Below are positions 51,721 to 60,326 of a stretch of 64,000 nt of DNA, piece after piece; within the stretch, counting starts at the first letter, position 1; the number at the start of each line of letters is the position of its first letter. The DNA is from Streptomyces lanatus (GTDB taxonomy: Bacteria; Actinomycetota; Actinomycetes; Streptomycetales; Streptomycetaceae). The DNA is taken from contig NZ_BNBM01000022.1 in the NCBI RefSeq assembly GCF_014655715.1, forward strand, positions 1 to 64,000. Reading direction: 5' to 3'. Below the pieces are notes generated by a model. That model was not told where the DNA came from and made no database searches. It saw nothing but the letters and a program-made list of their open reading frames with translations. The position numbers and the translations under genes are program-made.

Positions 51721-52914
51721 TCAGGAGCGTACTTCGAGCAGCGGGACGAGCTGCTCGACGGGGGTCATCGAGCCGTGGTTGCCGACCATCGCCGACTCCT
51801 TCGGCTCCCGCTCGGACGCGATGATCAGGACGTCGTCCCGGGCGGCGGCGACCACATCGCCGATGCGGTCGTACACCCGCTCGTCGATCCGCGGCCCGAA
51901 CCAGCCCGCCTCGATCGCCTCGTCCCGGGAGGCCACCCAGAACTGCTCGCCGAGCACCTCGCGCCAGCAGGTCAGGACGTCGTTCGCGGCGCCGGGCACC
52001 GCGTAGATGTGCCGCGCCCGGCCCTCGCCGCCCAGCAGGGCGACGCCGGCGCGCAGCTCCCAGTCCGCGTCGAAGTCGATGCGGTGCTCGTCGTCGAAGG
52101 GCACGTCGATCATGCCGTGGTCGGCGGTGACATAGAGCGCGGTGCGCGGCGGGAGCTGCTCCGCGAGGCGCTGGACCAGCCGGTCGACGTACATGAGCTG
52201 GCCGCGCCAGGTGTCGGAGTCGACGCCGTAGCGGTGGCCGGCGCCGTCGAGTTCGGCGTAGTACGTGTAGACCAGGGAGCGGTCGCCGGCGGCCAGTTGC
52301 TCGGCCGCGAGGTCCATGCGCTCCTCGCCGGTGAGCCGTCCCAAAAACGTTCCGCCACTGAGTGCGACCTTGGTCAGCGGGGTGTTCTGGAAGGTGGGCG
52401 AGGACACCTGCGCCGCGTGCACACCCGCCCGGTGCGCCAGCTCGAAGACGGTGGGGTACGGCTGCCAGATGTGCGGCGGCGTCCAGGGGTTCCAGCGCAG
52501 CTGGTTCATCAGCTCGCCGGTCTCGGGGTTGCGCGCGGTGTATCCGGGCAGGCCGTGCGCGCCGGGCGGCAGGCCGGTGCCGACGGAGGCGAGGGAGGTC
52601 GCGGTGGTCGCCGGGTAGCCGGTGGTGAGCGGGCGACCGGTGCCGCCACGTGAGCTGCCGAGCAGCGAGGCCATGAAGGGCGCTTCCTCGGGGTGCGCCC
52701 TGAGCTGCTCCCAGCCGAGACCGTCGATCAGGAACACGCAGTTGCGGTCGGCGGCGGTCAGCTCGGTGATGGTGGCGGTCATGCCGGGTACGGCCATGCC
52801 CGCGGCCAGCGTGGGCAGGAGGTCGGCGAGCGAGCCGCTGCCGTACTCGGGGAGGGGCGCGGAAGTGACGGCAAGGGGTTCCGGATGGGGGTCCCAGGCG
52901 GTGGACTGCGTCAT
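51721..52914 (-). CDS. Alkaline phosphatase-superfamily phosphodiesterase
   Basis: A 397-residue metal enzyme of the nucleotide pyrophosphatase/phosphodiesterase type. The metal ligand and nucleophile region reads NCVFLIDGLGWEQL and the threonine in GYPATTATSLASVGTG. Later metal ligands appear in YTYYAELDGAGHRYGVDS and VTADHGMIDV. No signal peptide is seen. ATG 52914 overlaps the DUF5998 stop as TGATG. Confidence 0.87.
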   Translation of the reverse strand: MTQSTAWDPHPEPLAVTSAPLPEYGSGSLADLLPTLAAGMAVPGMTATITELTAADRNCVFLIDGLGWEQLRAHPEEAPFMASLLGSSRGGTGRPLTTGYPATTATSLASVGTGLPPGAHGLPGYTARNPETGELMNQLRWNPWTPPHIWQPYPTVFELAHRAGVHAAQVSSPTFQNTPLTKVALSGGTFLGRLTGEERMDLAAEQLAAGDRSLVYTYYAELDGAGHRYGVDSDTWRGQLMYVDRLVQRLAEQLPPRTALYVTADHGMIDVPFDDEHRIDFDADWELRAGVALLGGEGRARHIYAVPGAANDVLTCWREVLGEQFWVASRDEAIEAGWFGPRIDERVYDRIGDVVAAARDDVLIIASEREPKESAMVGNHGSMTPVEQLVPLLEVRS

Positions 52915-53501
52915 CAGCGCGCGATGTCCGCGGTCGCCTCGGAGAGGGCCTGCGCGAAGGCGAGCGCCTGGCGCACCGTCTCAGGACCGTCGCCGGCCTC
53001 GCTGACGCGCAGGCTGAGGTCGTCCGCCGTGGAGCTGCCCGTGTAGCCGTGGTCGGCCTCGCAGTTGGGGTCGCCGCAGGCGGCGGGCTCCAGGTCGATA
53101 CGGGAGACGGCGCCCCAGCCGATGGTGAGGACGACCTCGCGGGGCAGCGTGCCCACCGTGTACTGCTCCGGGTTGGCGACGACGCGGCTGAGCACGACCG
53201 AGGAGATCCGGCCGAGCTTGACCGACTCCGTCGAGGTCGTGGCGTAGGGCGTCGGGGAGGTGCTGTCGGCGGCCTGCTCGTCGGTGTGGCTGACGATGAA
53301 GCGGTTACCGGTGAGGACGAGGACGGTCACATGTCGCCGCACCTCGTTCTGGTCGAACGTGGTCTCCTGGTGGACCAGGAACGACCGCATGGGCTCGCCG
53401 CCCACGGCGGCCTCCACCGCCTCGGCCACGAGGGCCGGGTAGTAGCCGCTGCGCTCGATCGCCGCTCGCAGCCCCTGGGTCGTCGTACTGGTCTTGGCCA
53501 T
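52914..53501 (-). CDS. DUF5998 family protein
   Basis: A 195-residue cytoplasmic protein. AAIERSGYYPALVAEAVEAA and FLVHQETTFDQNEVRRHVTVLVLT are signatures, then RIDLEPAACGDPNCEADHGYTG with a cysteine pair. Function unknown; it is conserved next to the phosphodiesterase in streptomycetes. ATG 53501 has AGGA eight bases upstream. Confidence 0.83.
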   Translation of the reverse strand: MAKTSTTTQGLRAAIERSGYYPALVAEAVEAAVGGEPMRSFLVHQETTFDQNEVRRHVTVLVLTGNRFIVSHTDEQAADSTSPTPYATTSTESVKLGRISSVVLSRVVANPEQYTVGTLPREVVLTIGWGAVSRIDLEPAACGDPNCEADHGYTGSSTADDLSLRVSEAGDGPETVRQALAFAQALSEATADIAR

Positions 53502-54087
53502 GACGCCCATCCTAATCCCCGTGTAAGGACGGTCCGGGCCAGTCGAGAGCACCGGGGCCGTTCGAACAGCAGGGCCGTCATGCCTTCGCCCATCCGGGCC
53601 GTGGGGCCTTCCCGTAGAGCGGCGGACGGTTCTGGTCGTGGCGGCGGCTGCGAGGGCGCTGGACGGATGCCTTTGATCATCCAGGCCTCGATGCCTCACC
53701 ACAGAGCGAGCGGCGTCCAGCGTCTTCGCGGCTGCCGCCACAGAGAGCTTGTCGGGCTCGTGGTCGCCGGGGTCGGATGCCTCAGCGCAACGTGGCCCTG
53801 ACGCCCCTGAAGAGAGTGGTACCGACCGGCGTCCCGAGCCCGCCAAGCACTTGTCATCTGATCACTCGTTGGTGTTGGTGGTGCGAGCCCGCCACACGGT
53901 GACCTCTTGAAACGCCCGAGCCGACCTGAGCTCCCGCTTAGACCGAGGTCCGTGCGACGAGCTGGTGCCACGAACAGCTACTGAGGTGGCGGACCGGCCA
54001 ACGATGCCGAGTCCTGGGATTAGGTCGCTGCGTGGTTCCTCATGAGCTCGTGACCAGCACAAACGCAAGGCAGCACTGGGAGGAACC
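53502..54087. other. Intergenic region: DUF5998 promoter and IS110 left end
   Basis: A 586-base stretch. The first part must hold the DUF5998 promoter. The part from about 53850 on is probably the left end of the IS110 element. The middle (53650-53850) has coding-like bias on the minus strand without a start or known product. Confidence 0.4.
53941..54065 (+). ncRNA. Candidate IS110 bridge RNA region
   Basis: In IS110-group elements a structured RNA from the region before the recombinase gene pairs with donor and target DNA. Here GGTCCG (53947) pairs with CGGACC (53990) around an inner hairpin AGCTG/CAGCT (53960, 53975) with a 10-base loop GTGCCACGAA, giving a stem with an internal loop. Further weak stems follow up to 54058. 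The exact ends and loop roles are not known. Confidence 0.35.
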
Positions 54088-55320
54088 TTGATCTATTGCG
54101 GCATCGACTGGGCGGAGAGGACGCACGACGTCGCCCTTGTCGACGACGCCGGCCAGCTGCTGGCCAAACGGCACATCACGGACGACACTGCCGGCTACAA
54201 GATCCTACTGAACCTGCTCGCCGAGTACGGCGACACGGCGGAGCACCCGATCCCGGTGGCGATCGAGACGTCCCGCGGCCTGCTGGTGGCGGTCCTGCGA
54301 ACCGGCAAGCGGCAGGTGTTCGCGATCAACCCGATGGCCGCCGCCCGCTACCGCGACCGGCATAGCGTCTCGCGCAAGAAGTCTGACCCCGGCGACGCCT
54401 TGGTCCTGGCGAACATCCTGCGCACCGACATGCACGCCCACCGGCCCCTCCCCAGCGACAGCGACCTGGCTCGCGCCGTCGCCGTCCTGGCCCGCGCCCA
54501 GCAGGACGCCGTCTGGAATCGGCAGCAGACTGCTAACCAGCTCCGTTCCCTGCTCCGCGAGTACTACCCAGCTGCCTTGGACGCTTTTGCGATGTGGACC
54601 AACGGTCTGTGCCGACCTGAGACTCACGAACTCCTCCGGCTCGCGCCAACTCCTTCCCGGGCTGCGCGGCTTACTCGCACTCAGCTTCAGGCCGCTCTCA
54701 AACGGGCCGGCCGTAAGCGCGGTATCGCGGCCGACGCCGACCGGCTTCGCGAGGTCTTCCGGGCCGACTCGGCCCACCAGCCGCCCCTGGTCGAGGAAGC
54801 GCTTGGCAAGCAGATGCTCGCCCTCGTCCTGCAGCTGGAGGCCGCCTGCACCGCATCCGACCAGCTTGCCGAGGCGGTGGAGGATGCTTTCCCCAAGCAC
54901 CCGGACGCTGAGATCGTCCTCAGTTTCCCGGGCCTCGGCGTCCAGCTCGGCGCCCGGGTGCTCGCCGAGATCGGAGACGATCGCAATCGCTTCGCCGACG
55001 CCCGTGGCCTGAAGGCCTACGCCGGTTCCTCGCCCATCACCAGGGCCTCCGGCAAGAAGTCCGCCATCACCCGTCGGTGGGTCAAGAACGACCGCCTCAA
55101 CCACGCCGGCTACCTCTGGGCCTTCTCCGCGATCACCGCCTCACCCGGCGCCAAGACCCACTACCGGCGCCGCCGCGACGACCACGGAGACTGGCACGCA
55201 GCTGCCCAGAGGAACCTCTTCAATCGCATGATCGGACAGCTCTACCACTGCCTCCAGCACGGACAGCGCTTCGACGAGGACGTCGCGTTCCCCACGACCG
55301 CCGAGACTGCCGCGGCATGA
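54088..55320 (+). CDS. IS110 family transposase (DEDD recombinase)
   Basis: A 410-residue recombinase. The N-terminal RuvC-like DEDD domain: CGIDWAERTHDVALVDD, VAIETSRGLLVAVL, KKSDPGDALVLANIL. The C-terminal Tnp_20 domain: LSFPGLGVQLGARVLAEIGDDRNRF, KAYAGSSPITRASGKK, LNHAGYLWAFSAI, with the catalytic serine expected in the SSPIT stretch. It starts with TTG 54088 after GGGAGGA. Intact, so the element may be active. Confidence 0.9.
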   Translation: MIYCGIDWAERTHDVALVDDAGQLLAKRHITDDTAGYKILLNLLAEYGDTAEHPIPVAIETSRGLLVAVLRTGKRQVFAINPMAAARYRDRHSVSRKKSDPGDALVLANILRTDMHAHRPLPSDSDLARAVAVLARAQQDAVWNRQQTANQLRSLLREYYPAALDAFAMWTNGLCRPETHELLRLAPTPSRAARLTRTQLQAALKRAGRKRGIAADADRLREVFRADSAHQPPLVEEALGKQMLALVLQLEAACTASDQLAEAVEDAFPKHPDAEIVLSFPGLGVQLGARVLAEIGDDRNRFADARGLKAYAGSSPITRASGKKSAITRRWVKNDRLNHAGYLWAFSAITASPGAKTHYRRRRDDHGDWHAAAQRNLFNRMIGQLYHCLQHGQRFDEDVAFPTTAETAAA

Positions 55321-55326
55321 GATCCC

Positions 55327-55791
55327 TCAGCCGGCGACTGCGCGGGACCAGCGCTCATGGATGACGGCCTGCTTCCGCTCAAGCTCGGCATCCATCATCC
55401 GGTTGGTGAAGGTCCCCGGAATCGTGAGCGAACGCCCACGAACCCGGACGATCCGCAGGTCCCACCAGATTCCGCTCCGCAACGCTCGCTGCCGCCTCTC
55501 GATACCGGCGACCTCATCCCAACGGATCGAGCGCCCGCTGACGAACGTGCGGAACTCCACACCCGTCGCAGTCAGAAGCACCCGCCCATAGATCGAGTTG
55601 ATCGTGCCGACGAAGATGGCCAAGGAGAGGACCGAGAAGCCACCGACCCACCACCAACGGCCAGGTGCACGCGCGGTCAGGCCCACCGCCACCGTCACTC
55701 CGGCAAGCGCCAGCATCACGATGCCGTTCCGCCACCAGTACCTCTGCCGATCAGCAGAGCTGAAGCCGATCCACACATCGGGCATGTTCAT
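55327..55791 (-). CDS. PH-domain-like membrane protein
   Basis: A 154-residue protein. Two hydrophobic spans (YWWRNGIVMLALAGVTVAVGLT, WWWVGGFSVLSLAIFVGTI) are followed by a PH-like part: GRVLLTATGVEFRTFVSGRSIRWDEVAGIERRQ and IVRVRGRSLTIPG. The last residues, HERWSRAVAG, are encoded within bases next to the IS110 stop (six bases between the stop codons, opposite strands), so the insertion may have replaced the original C terminus. The start ATG 55791 is uncertain. Confidence 0.6.
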   Translation of the reverse strand: MNMPDVWIGFSSADRQRYWWRNGIVMLALAGVTVAVGLTARAPGRWWWVGGFSVLSLAIFVGTINSIYGRVLLTATGVEFRTFVSGRSIRWDEVAGIERRQRALRSGIWWDLRIVRVRGRSLTIPGTFTNRMMDAELERKQAVIHERWSRAVAG

Positions 55792-55894
55792 GATGCTACC
55801 GATGCTGACTCGAACAACGAGCCTCCAGACTTGACGAGTTAGGCCCCTGAGGTGTCTACGGGGGCGCACTGACTGCGAGGCACCGCTCACGCAC

Positions 55895-58738
55895 TCAGTA
55901 GGTGGGCAGGGTCCTCGGTCCGAGGTCGTCGCGGGCGGGCGGTGGCGCCAGGCGCACGGAGGCGCTGAGGACGCTCACGCCGTGGGTCGCGACGACGACC
56001 GGCTCCAGGGTGACCGCGACGACCTCGGGATGGTCGTCGACCAGCCGCGACACCCTCAGCAGCAGCTCCTCCAGGGCGGGGGTGTCGACCGGCTTGGAGC
56101 CGCGCCAGCCGAAGAGGAGCGGTGCCGTCCGGATCGACCGGACGATCGAGGTCGCGTCGCGGTCGGTGACCGGGATCAGCCGGTGCGCGGTGTCGCCGAG
56201 CAGCTGGGAGGCGGCTCCTGCGAGCCCGAAGGACAGCACGGCGCCGGCCGCGGGGTCGATCACGGCCCGTACGACGGTGTCGACGCCGCGCGGGGCCATG
56301 CTCTGCACGACCGGCCTGAGCTCCTCCGGCCTGCCGAACAGCTCGTTCAACTCGGCGTAAGCACGGCGCAGTTGCTCCTCGTCCGTCAGGTCGAGCCGTA
56401 CGCCCCCGAGGTCGGCCCGGTGGCGCAGGTGCGGGGCGGTGGCCTTGAGGGCGACGGGGTAGCCGAGGGTGCGGGCGGCGTCGGCGGCCGCGTCGGGGCT
56501 GGGGGCGTGCAGGGCTCGGTGCACCTGGATGCCGTACTTGCCGAGCAGGTCGCAGGTCTCGTCCGGGCCGAGCGTGAGCCCCTGCCCGCGCGCGAGCAGT
56601 CCGTCGATCAGCCGGGCGGCGCCCTTCTCGTCGATGTCCTCGTACTCGGGCACCTTGCCCGGCTCGGCCGCCTCGCGTCGCCACTGGGAGTAGTTGACGG
56701 CCTCGGCTAGGGCGCGGACGGCACGCTCGGCGGCGGGGTAGGCGGGGATGAGACGGGGGCTCTCGGAGGTGTCCGACTGCTCGGGCGGTGCCTCGGCCGG
56801 GAAGTCGAGCGGGCGGATGGGGTGGGCGCGCGTCGCGGTGGCCGAGGGCTTCGGGCGCGCCTGGGGTGCGGTGCTGGCCGCGGCCGACAGTGCCTCGGCG
56901 AGCCCTCCGAGTTCCACGTGGACCACCAGGACGGGTTTGCCCGGGACCCGCTCGGCCGCCGTTCGCAGGGCCTCAGCGAGTTCGGCGTCGCCGGTCGACG
57001 CGTCGCCGATCGCCGGTATCGCGGTGACCACGACCGCGTCGCAGGTCTCGTCGGCGAGTGCGCGCGAGAGTGCCTCGTGGAAGTCGGCCGCTGACGCGCC
57101 CGTGGTCAGGTCCAGCGGCGGCAGCGGCCGTAGCCCCTCGGCGAGGCAGGCGTCGTAGGTGAGCAGCCCCAGGGACTCGGAGTTCCCGAGGATCGCCACC
57201 CGCGGGCCGGTCGGGAGCGGCTGGCGGGCGAGCAGCAGGCCCGCGTCCACCAGTTCGGTGATGGTGTCGACGCGGATCACGCCGGCCTGCCGCAGCAGCG
57301 CGGACACCGTGGCGTGCGGCAGCCGGGTGACCCGTACGGTGTGGCCCTGCGGCGCCGCCCCGCCGTGCCGCGCGCCCTGCACCACGACCAGGGGCTTGGC
57401 CGCCGCGGTGCGCCGGGCGAGGCGGGTGAACTTGCGGGGGTTGCCGATGGACTCCAGGTACATCAGGACGACATCGGTGTCCGGGTCGTCGTACCAGTAC
57501 TGCAGGACGTCGTTGCCGGACACGTCGGCGCGGTTGCCGGACGACACGAAGGTGGACACGCCGGTGACGCCGGTCACTCCGCCGCCGCGTCGGTGCAGCC
57601 GGGACAGCAGGGCGATGCCGATGGCGCCGGACTGGGCGAACAGCCCGATGCGGCCCGGCCTCGGCATCTCGGGCGCGAGGGAGGCGTTCAGGCGAACGCT
57701 CGCACTGGTGTTGATGATCCCGAAGGCGTTCGGGCCGATGATGCGCATGCCGTACGCGCGCGCGTGCCGGACGAGTTCGCGCTGGCGCTCGCGTCCGTCG
57801 GGCCCGCTCTCGGCGTACCCCGCGGAGAGCACGACCAGCCCCTGCACACCGTGCTCACCGCATTCGGCGACCACCTCGGGGACGTACGCGGCCGGGACGG
57901 CGACGACCGCGAGATCGACCTGCTCCTCGATCTCCCGGACCGAGCGCTGCGCGGGCACGCCGTCGATTTCCTTGAGGTCCTGGGGGAACGCCTTGTTCAC
58001 GGCGTACAGCCGCCCTGTGAACCCGGCGTCCCTGATGTTGCCGAGGACGCCGCGACCCACCCCGCCCGGGGTGCGTCCGACGCCGATGACGGCGACGGAG
58101 CCGGGGGCCAGCAGCCGGCGCACGGACCTGGCCTCGGCGCGCTGCTCGCGCGCGTACTGCACGGCGAGCGAGCGGTCCGTCGGCTCCAGGTCGAACTCCA
58201 GACGTACGACGCCGTCCTCGAAGCTGCGCTTCTGGGTGTACCCGGCGTCCGTGAACACCTTGATCATCTTGGAGTTGGCGGGCAGCACCTCGGCGGCGAA
58301 GCGACGGATGTCACGCTCGCGCGCGACCGCCGCGATGTGTTCGAGGAGGGCGGAGGCGACGCCGCGCCCCTGGTGGGCGTCCTGCACGAGGAATGCGACC
58401 TCGGCCTCGTCGGCCGGTGCGGACGCGGGCATTCCATCGGCGCCGATCCGGTCGTAGCGTACGGTGGCGATGAACTCGCCGCCCACCGTGGCCGCGAGTC
58501 CCACCCGGTCCACAAAGTCGTGGTGCGTGAAGCGGTGGACGTCCTTCGCGGACAGTCGCGGGTAGGGCGCGAAGAAGCGGTAGTACTTCGACTCGTCCGA
58601 CACCTGCTCGTAGAAGCTGACCAGGCGCTCGGCGTCATCAACGGTGATGGGGCGGATGCGCGCGGTGCCGCCGTCGCGCAGCACCACGTCGGCTTCCCAG
58701 TGGGCGGGGTACTCGTGCCGGTCCGAGGCGCTCTGCAT
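55895..58738 (-). CDS. Bifunctional GNAT acetyltransferase / NDP-forming acyl-CoA synthetase (Pat-like)
   Basis: A 947-residue protein. The N-terminal GNAT domain (residues ~10-190) has YYRFFAPYPRLS, DAHQGRGVASALLEHIAAVAR, the acetyl-CoA-binding loop. Then a CoA-binding Rossmann domain (SVAVIGVGRTPGGVGRGVLGNI), a succinyl-CoA-synthetase-like part (IGLFAQSGAIGIALLSRL, ILGNSESLGLLTYDACL) and an ATP-grasp domain (GYPVALKATAPHLRHRADLGGV, FGLAGAASQLLGD). Streptomyces Pat enzymes of this build acetylate lysines of acyl-CoA synthetases. ATG 58738 begins just before the GNAT domain. Divergent from the HPr gene. Confidence 0.9.
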   Translation of the reverse strand: MQSASDRHEYPAHWEADVVLRDGGTARIRPITVDDAERLVSFYEQVSDESKYYRFFAPYPRLSAKDVHRFTHHDFVDRVGLAATVGGEFIATVRYDRIGADGMPASAPADEAEVAFLVQDAHQGRGVASALLEHIAAVARERDIRRFAAEVLPANSKMIKVFTDAGYTQKRSFEDGVVRLEFDLEPTDRSLAVQYAREQRAEARSVRRLLAPGSVAVIGVGRTPGGVGRGVLGNIRDAGFTGRLYAVNKAFPQDLKEIDGVPAQRSVREIEEQVDLAVVAVPAAYVPEVVAECGEHGVQGLVVLSAGYAESGPDGRERQRELVRHARAYGMRIIGPNAFGIINTSASVRLNASLAPEMPRPGRIGLFAQSGAIGIALLSRLHRRGGGVTGVTGVSTFVSSGNRADVSGNDVLQYWYDDPDTDVVLMYLESIGNPRKFTRLARRTAAAKPLVVVQGARHGGAAPQGHTVRVTRLPHATVSALLRQAGVIRVDTITELVDAGLLLARQPLPTGPRVAILGNSESLGLLTYDACLAEGLRPLPPLDLTTGASAADFHEALSRALADETCDAVVVTAIPAIGDASTGDAELAEALRTAAERVPGKPVLVVHVELGGLAEALSAAASTAPQARPKPSATATRAHPIRPLDFPAEAPPEQSDTSESPRLIPAYPAAERAVRALAEAVNYSQWRREAAEPGKVPEYEDIDEKGAARLIDGLLARGQGLTLGPDETCDLLGKYGIQVHRALHAPSPDAAADAARTLGYPVALKATAPHLRHRADLGGVRLDLTDEEQLRRAYAELNELFGRPEELRPVVQSMAPRGVDTVVRAVIDPAAGAVLSFGLAGAASQLLGDTAHRLIPVTDRDATSIVRSIRTAPLLFGWRGSKPVDTPALEELLLRVSRLVDDHPEVVAVTLEPVVVATHGVSVLSASVRLAPPPARDDLGPRTLPTY

Positions 58739-58917
58739 GGGGCCCAGATTACGGCTCGCGTCTGACAACGGCGCGGGGCAGTCTGTGGAGGACGGTTTGT
58801 CGGGTCGAGGCCGCGACCCGACGGTCACCTCGGGAGGGGCGCTTTGTCCCTCCCGGCCTGCTTCACGGGTGTGGGAAACTGGTCTAGACAACCCTGAACA
58901 CCGAAGGGCAGCATCAC

Positions 58918-59199
58918 ATGGCTGAGCGCCGCGTCAACGTCGGCTGGGCCGAGGGCCTTCACGCCCGCCCCGCTTCCATCTTCGTCCGGGCCACCACGGC
59001 CGCAGGTATCCCGGTGACGATCGCCAAGGCTGACGGCAACCCCGTCAACGCGGCCTCCATGCTGGCTGTCCTGGGCCTCGGCGCCCAGGGCGGCGAGGAG
59101 ATCGTCCTCGCCTCCGACGCCGAGGGCGCGGACGTCGCCCTCGACCGTCTGGCGAAGCTGGTCTCCGAGGGCCTCGAGGAGCTGCCCGAAACGGTCTGA
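58918..59199 (+). CDS. ptsH: Phosphocarrier protein HPr
   Basis: A 93-residue PTS phosphocarrier. The active histidine is H15 in EGLHARPASIFV; the regulatory serine is S47 in NPVNAASMLAVLGL. It passes phosphate from enzyme I to sugar-specific EIIA proteins. No other PTS gene is near. ATG 58918 heads a monocistronic gene; a stem-loop terminator follows. Confidence 0.95.
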   Translation: MAERRVNVGWAEGLHARPASIFVRATTAAGIPVTIAKADGNPVNAASMLAVLGLGAQGGEEIVLASDAEGADVALDRLAKLVSEGLEELPETV

Positions 59200-59232
59200 A
59201 TGGCCTGAGCGGGACTCCGAAGTGAACGGTGC

Positions 59233-59263
59233 AGCCGCGTCCGCCTTTTCGGCGGGCGCGGCT
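59233..59263. terminator. Intrinsic terminator after ptsH
   Basis: AGCCGCGTCCGCC and GGCGGGCGCGGCT form a 13-base stem with one G-U pair and a T-rich 5-base loop, 33 bases past the HPr stop. Confidence 0.65.
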
Positions 59264-59399
59264 TCGCTGTTTCGGCGGGCACGGCTTCATCGCTTTCAGA
59301 CGGGCATGCCGGAATTCAGGCAGCACGTCGGCGCAACTGAAAAAGGGCAGCGGAAATTCACCGCCACCGAATTTCTCCTCTTTGTATACGGCGCCCGTG

Positions 59400-60095
59400 T
59401 TAATGCCGCAGGCTCGGCATGTTTACGGGATGTTGCGAATTCCTCACACGCTCCGTGCGCTCTCCGGCGGAGCCGAACCGCAGCCGGTGCGCGGAGAGCG
59501 TGCGCTCGGTGTGCAGGGCCGTCATCGCGCGGGCGCGTTCGCCGTCGCCGCGCGCCACCGCGTCCACGATCGCGCCGTGCTCGGTCCAGTACTCCACAGG
59601 ATCGGCCGGCGCCTCGACGGCGTACATCCAGGCGATCTTGTGCCGCAGCTGGGTCAGCATCGAGGTCAGGGCGGGGCTGCCGGAGGCCTGGGCCAGCGTC
59701 TCGTGGAACCAGCCGCCCAGCGAGCGCAGGTCGTCGCTGTTTCCCCGCCTGGCCCGCTCCTGCCCCAGCCTGACCAGGCCGCGCAGGACCTTCAGATGGG
59801 CCTCGGTGCGCCGCTGGGCGGCCCGGGCGGCACCGAGCGGCTCCAGGAGCGTACGCATCTCCAGCAGGTCGGCGGCCTCCTGCTCGGTCGGTTCGGCGAC
59901 GCACGCGCCCGCGTGCCGCCGGGTCACCACGAAGCCCTCCGCCTCCAGGGTGCGCAGGGCCTCACGGACGGGGACGCGGGAGACGCCGTAGCGACGCGCG
60001 AGCAGTTCCTCGGTGAGCCGGCCGCCACGCTCGTAGACACCGGCGACGATGTCGTCCCGGATCGCCGTGCACACCGAATGCGCCGGAATACGCAT
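59400..60095 (-). CDS. GntR family regulator (FCD domain)
   Basis: A 231-residue regulator. Winged helix: AIRDDIVAGVYERGGRLTEELLARRYGVSRVPVREALRTLEAEGFV in outline. The C-terminal FCD helical domain (ADLLEMRTLLEPLGAARAAQ, WFHETLAQASGSPALTSMLTQL, EHGAIVDAVARGDGERARAMTALHTERT) carries the usual Asp/His metal and carboxylate ligands. The effector is probably an organic acid. No linked metabolic gene is evident. Confidence 0.88.
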   Translation of the reverse strand: MRIPAHSVCTAIRDDIVAGVYERGGRLTEELLARRYGVSRVPVREALRTLEAEGFVVTRRHAGACVAEPTEQEAADLLEMRTLLEPLGAARAAQRRTEAHLKVLRGLVRLGQERARRGNSDDLRSLGGWFHETLAQASGSPALTSMLTQLRHKIAWMYAVEAPADPVEYWTEHGAIVDAVARGDGERARAMTALHTERTLSAHRLRFGSAGERTERVRNSQHPVNMPSLRH

Positions 60096-60277
60096 GAGCG
60101 ACCTCCGCCTTAATCCCCGTGAAACGCGTCGACGAATGACGTGTTCAATGACGTGTTCTCAGTGACTCTATGGCAACCGGCCGGAATTTCCGACGGGCGG
60201 CCGGAATCCATGGATATTTTTTGGTCAGGCGTTCGGCCCTGCGCGTTCGGTCCTGCGCGTCGGGTCCTGAAACGCGG

Positions 60278-60307
60278 AAAGCCCCGGCTCGATGAGCCCG
60301 GGGCTTC
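60278..60307. terminator. Intrinsic terminator after M23 peptidase gene
   Basis: AAGCCCCGG-CTC and GAGCCCGGGGCTT pair with one bulged base around a short loop, 20 bases beyond the minus-strand stop. Confidence 0.65.
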
Positions 60308-60326
60308 GCGCGGGTGCCTGTGGGCG

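Larger units (their letters stand above)
53850..55350 (+). mobile_element. IS110-family insertion sequence (ends estimated)
   Basis: One complete recombinase gene preceded by a long non-coding region, the IS110 layout. This family has no or very short terminal inverted repeats and makes no clear target duplication, so the ends cannot be read with certainty. It separates DUF5998 from the GNAT/acyl-CoA synthetase gene. Confidence 0.6.
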
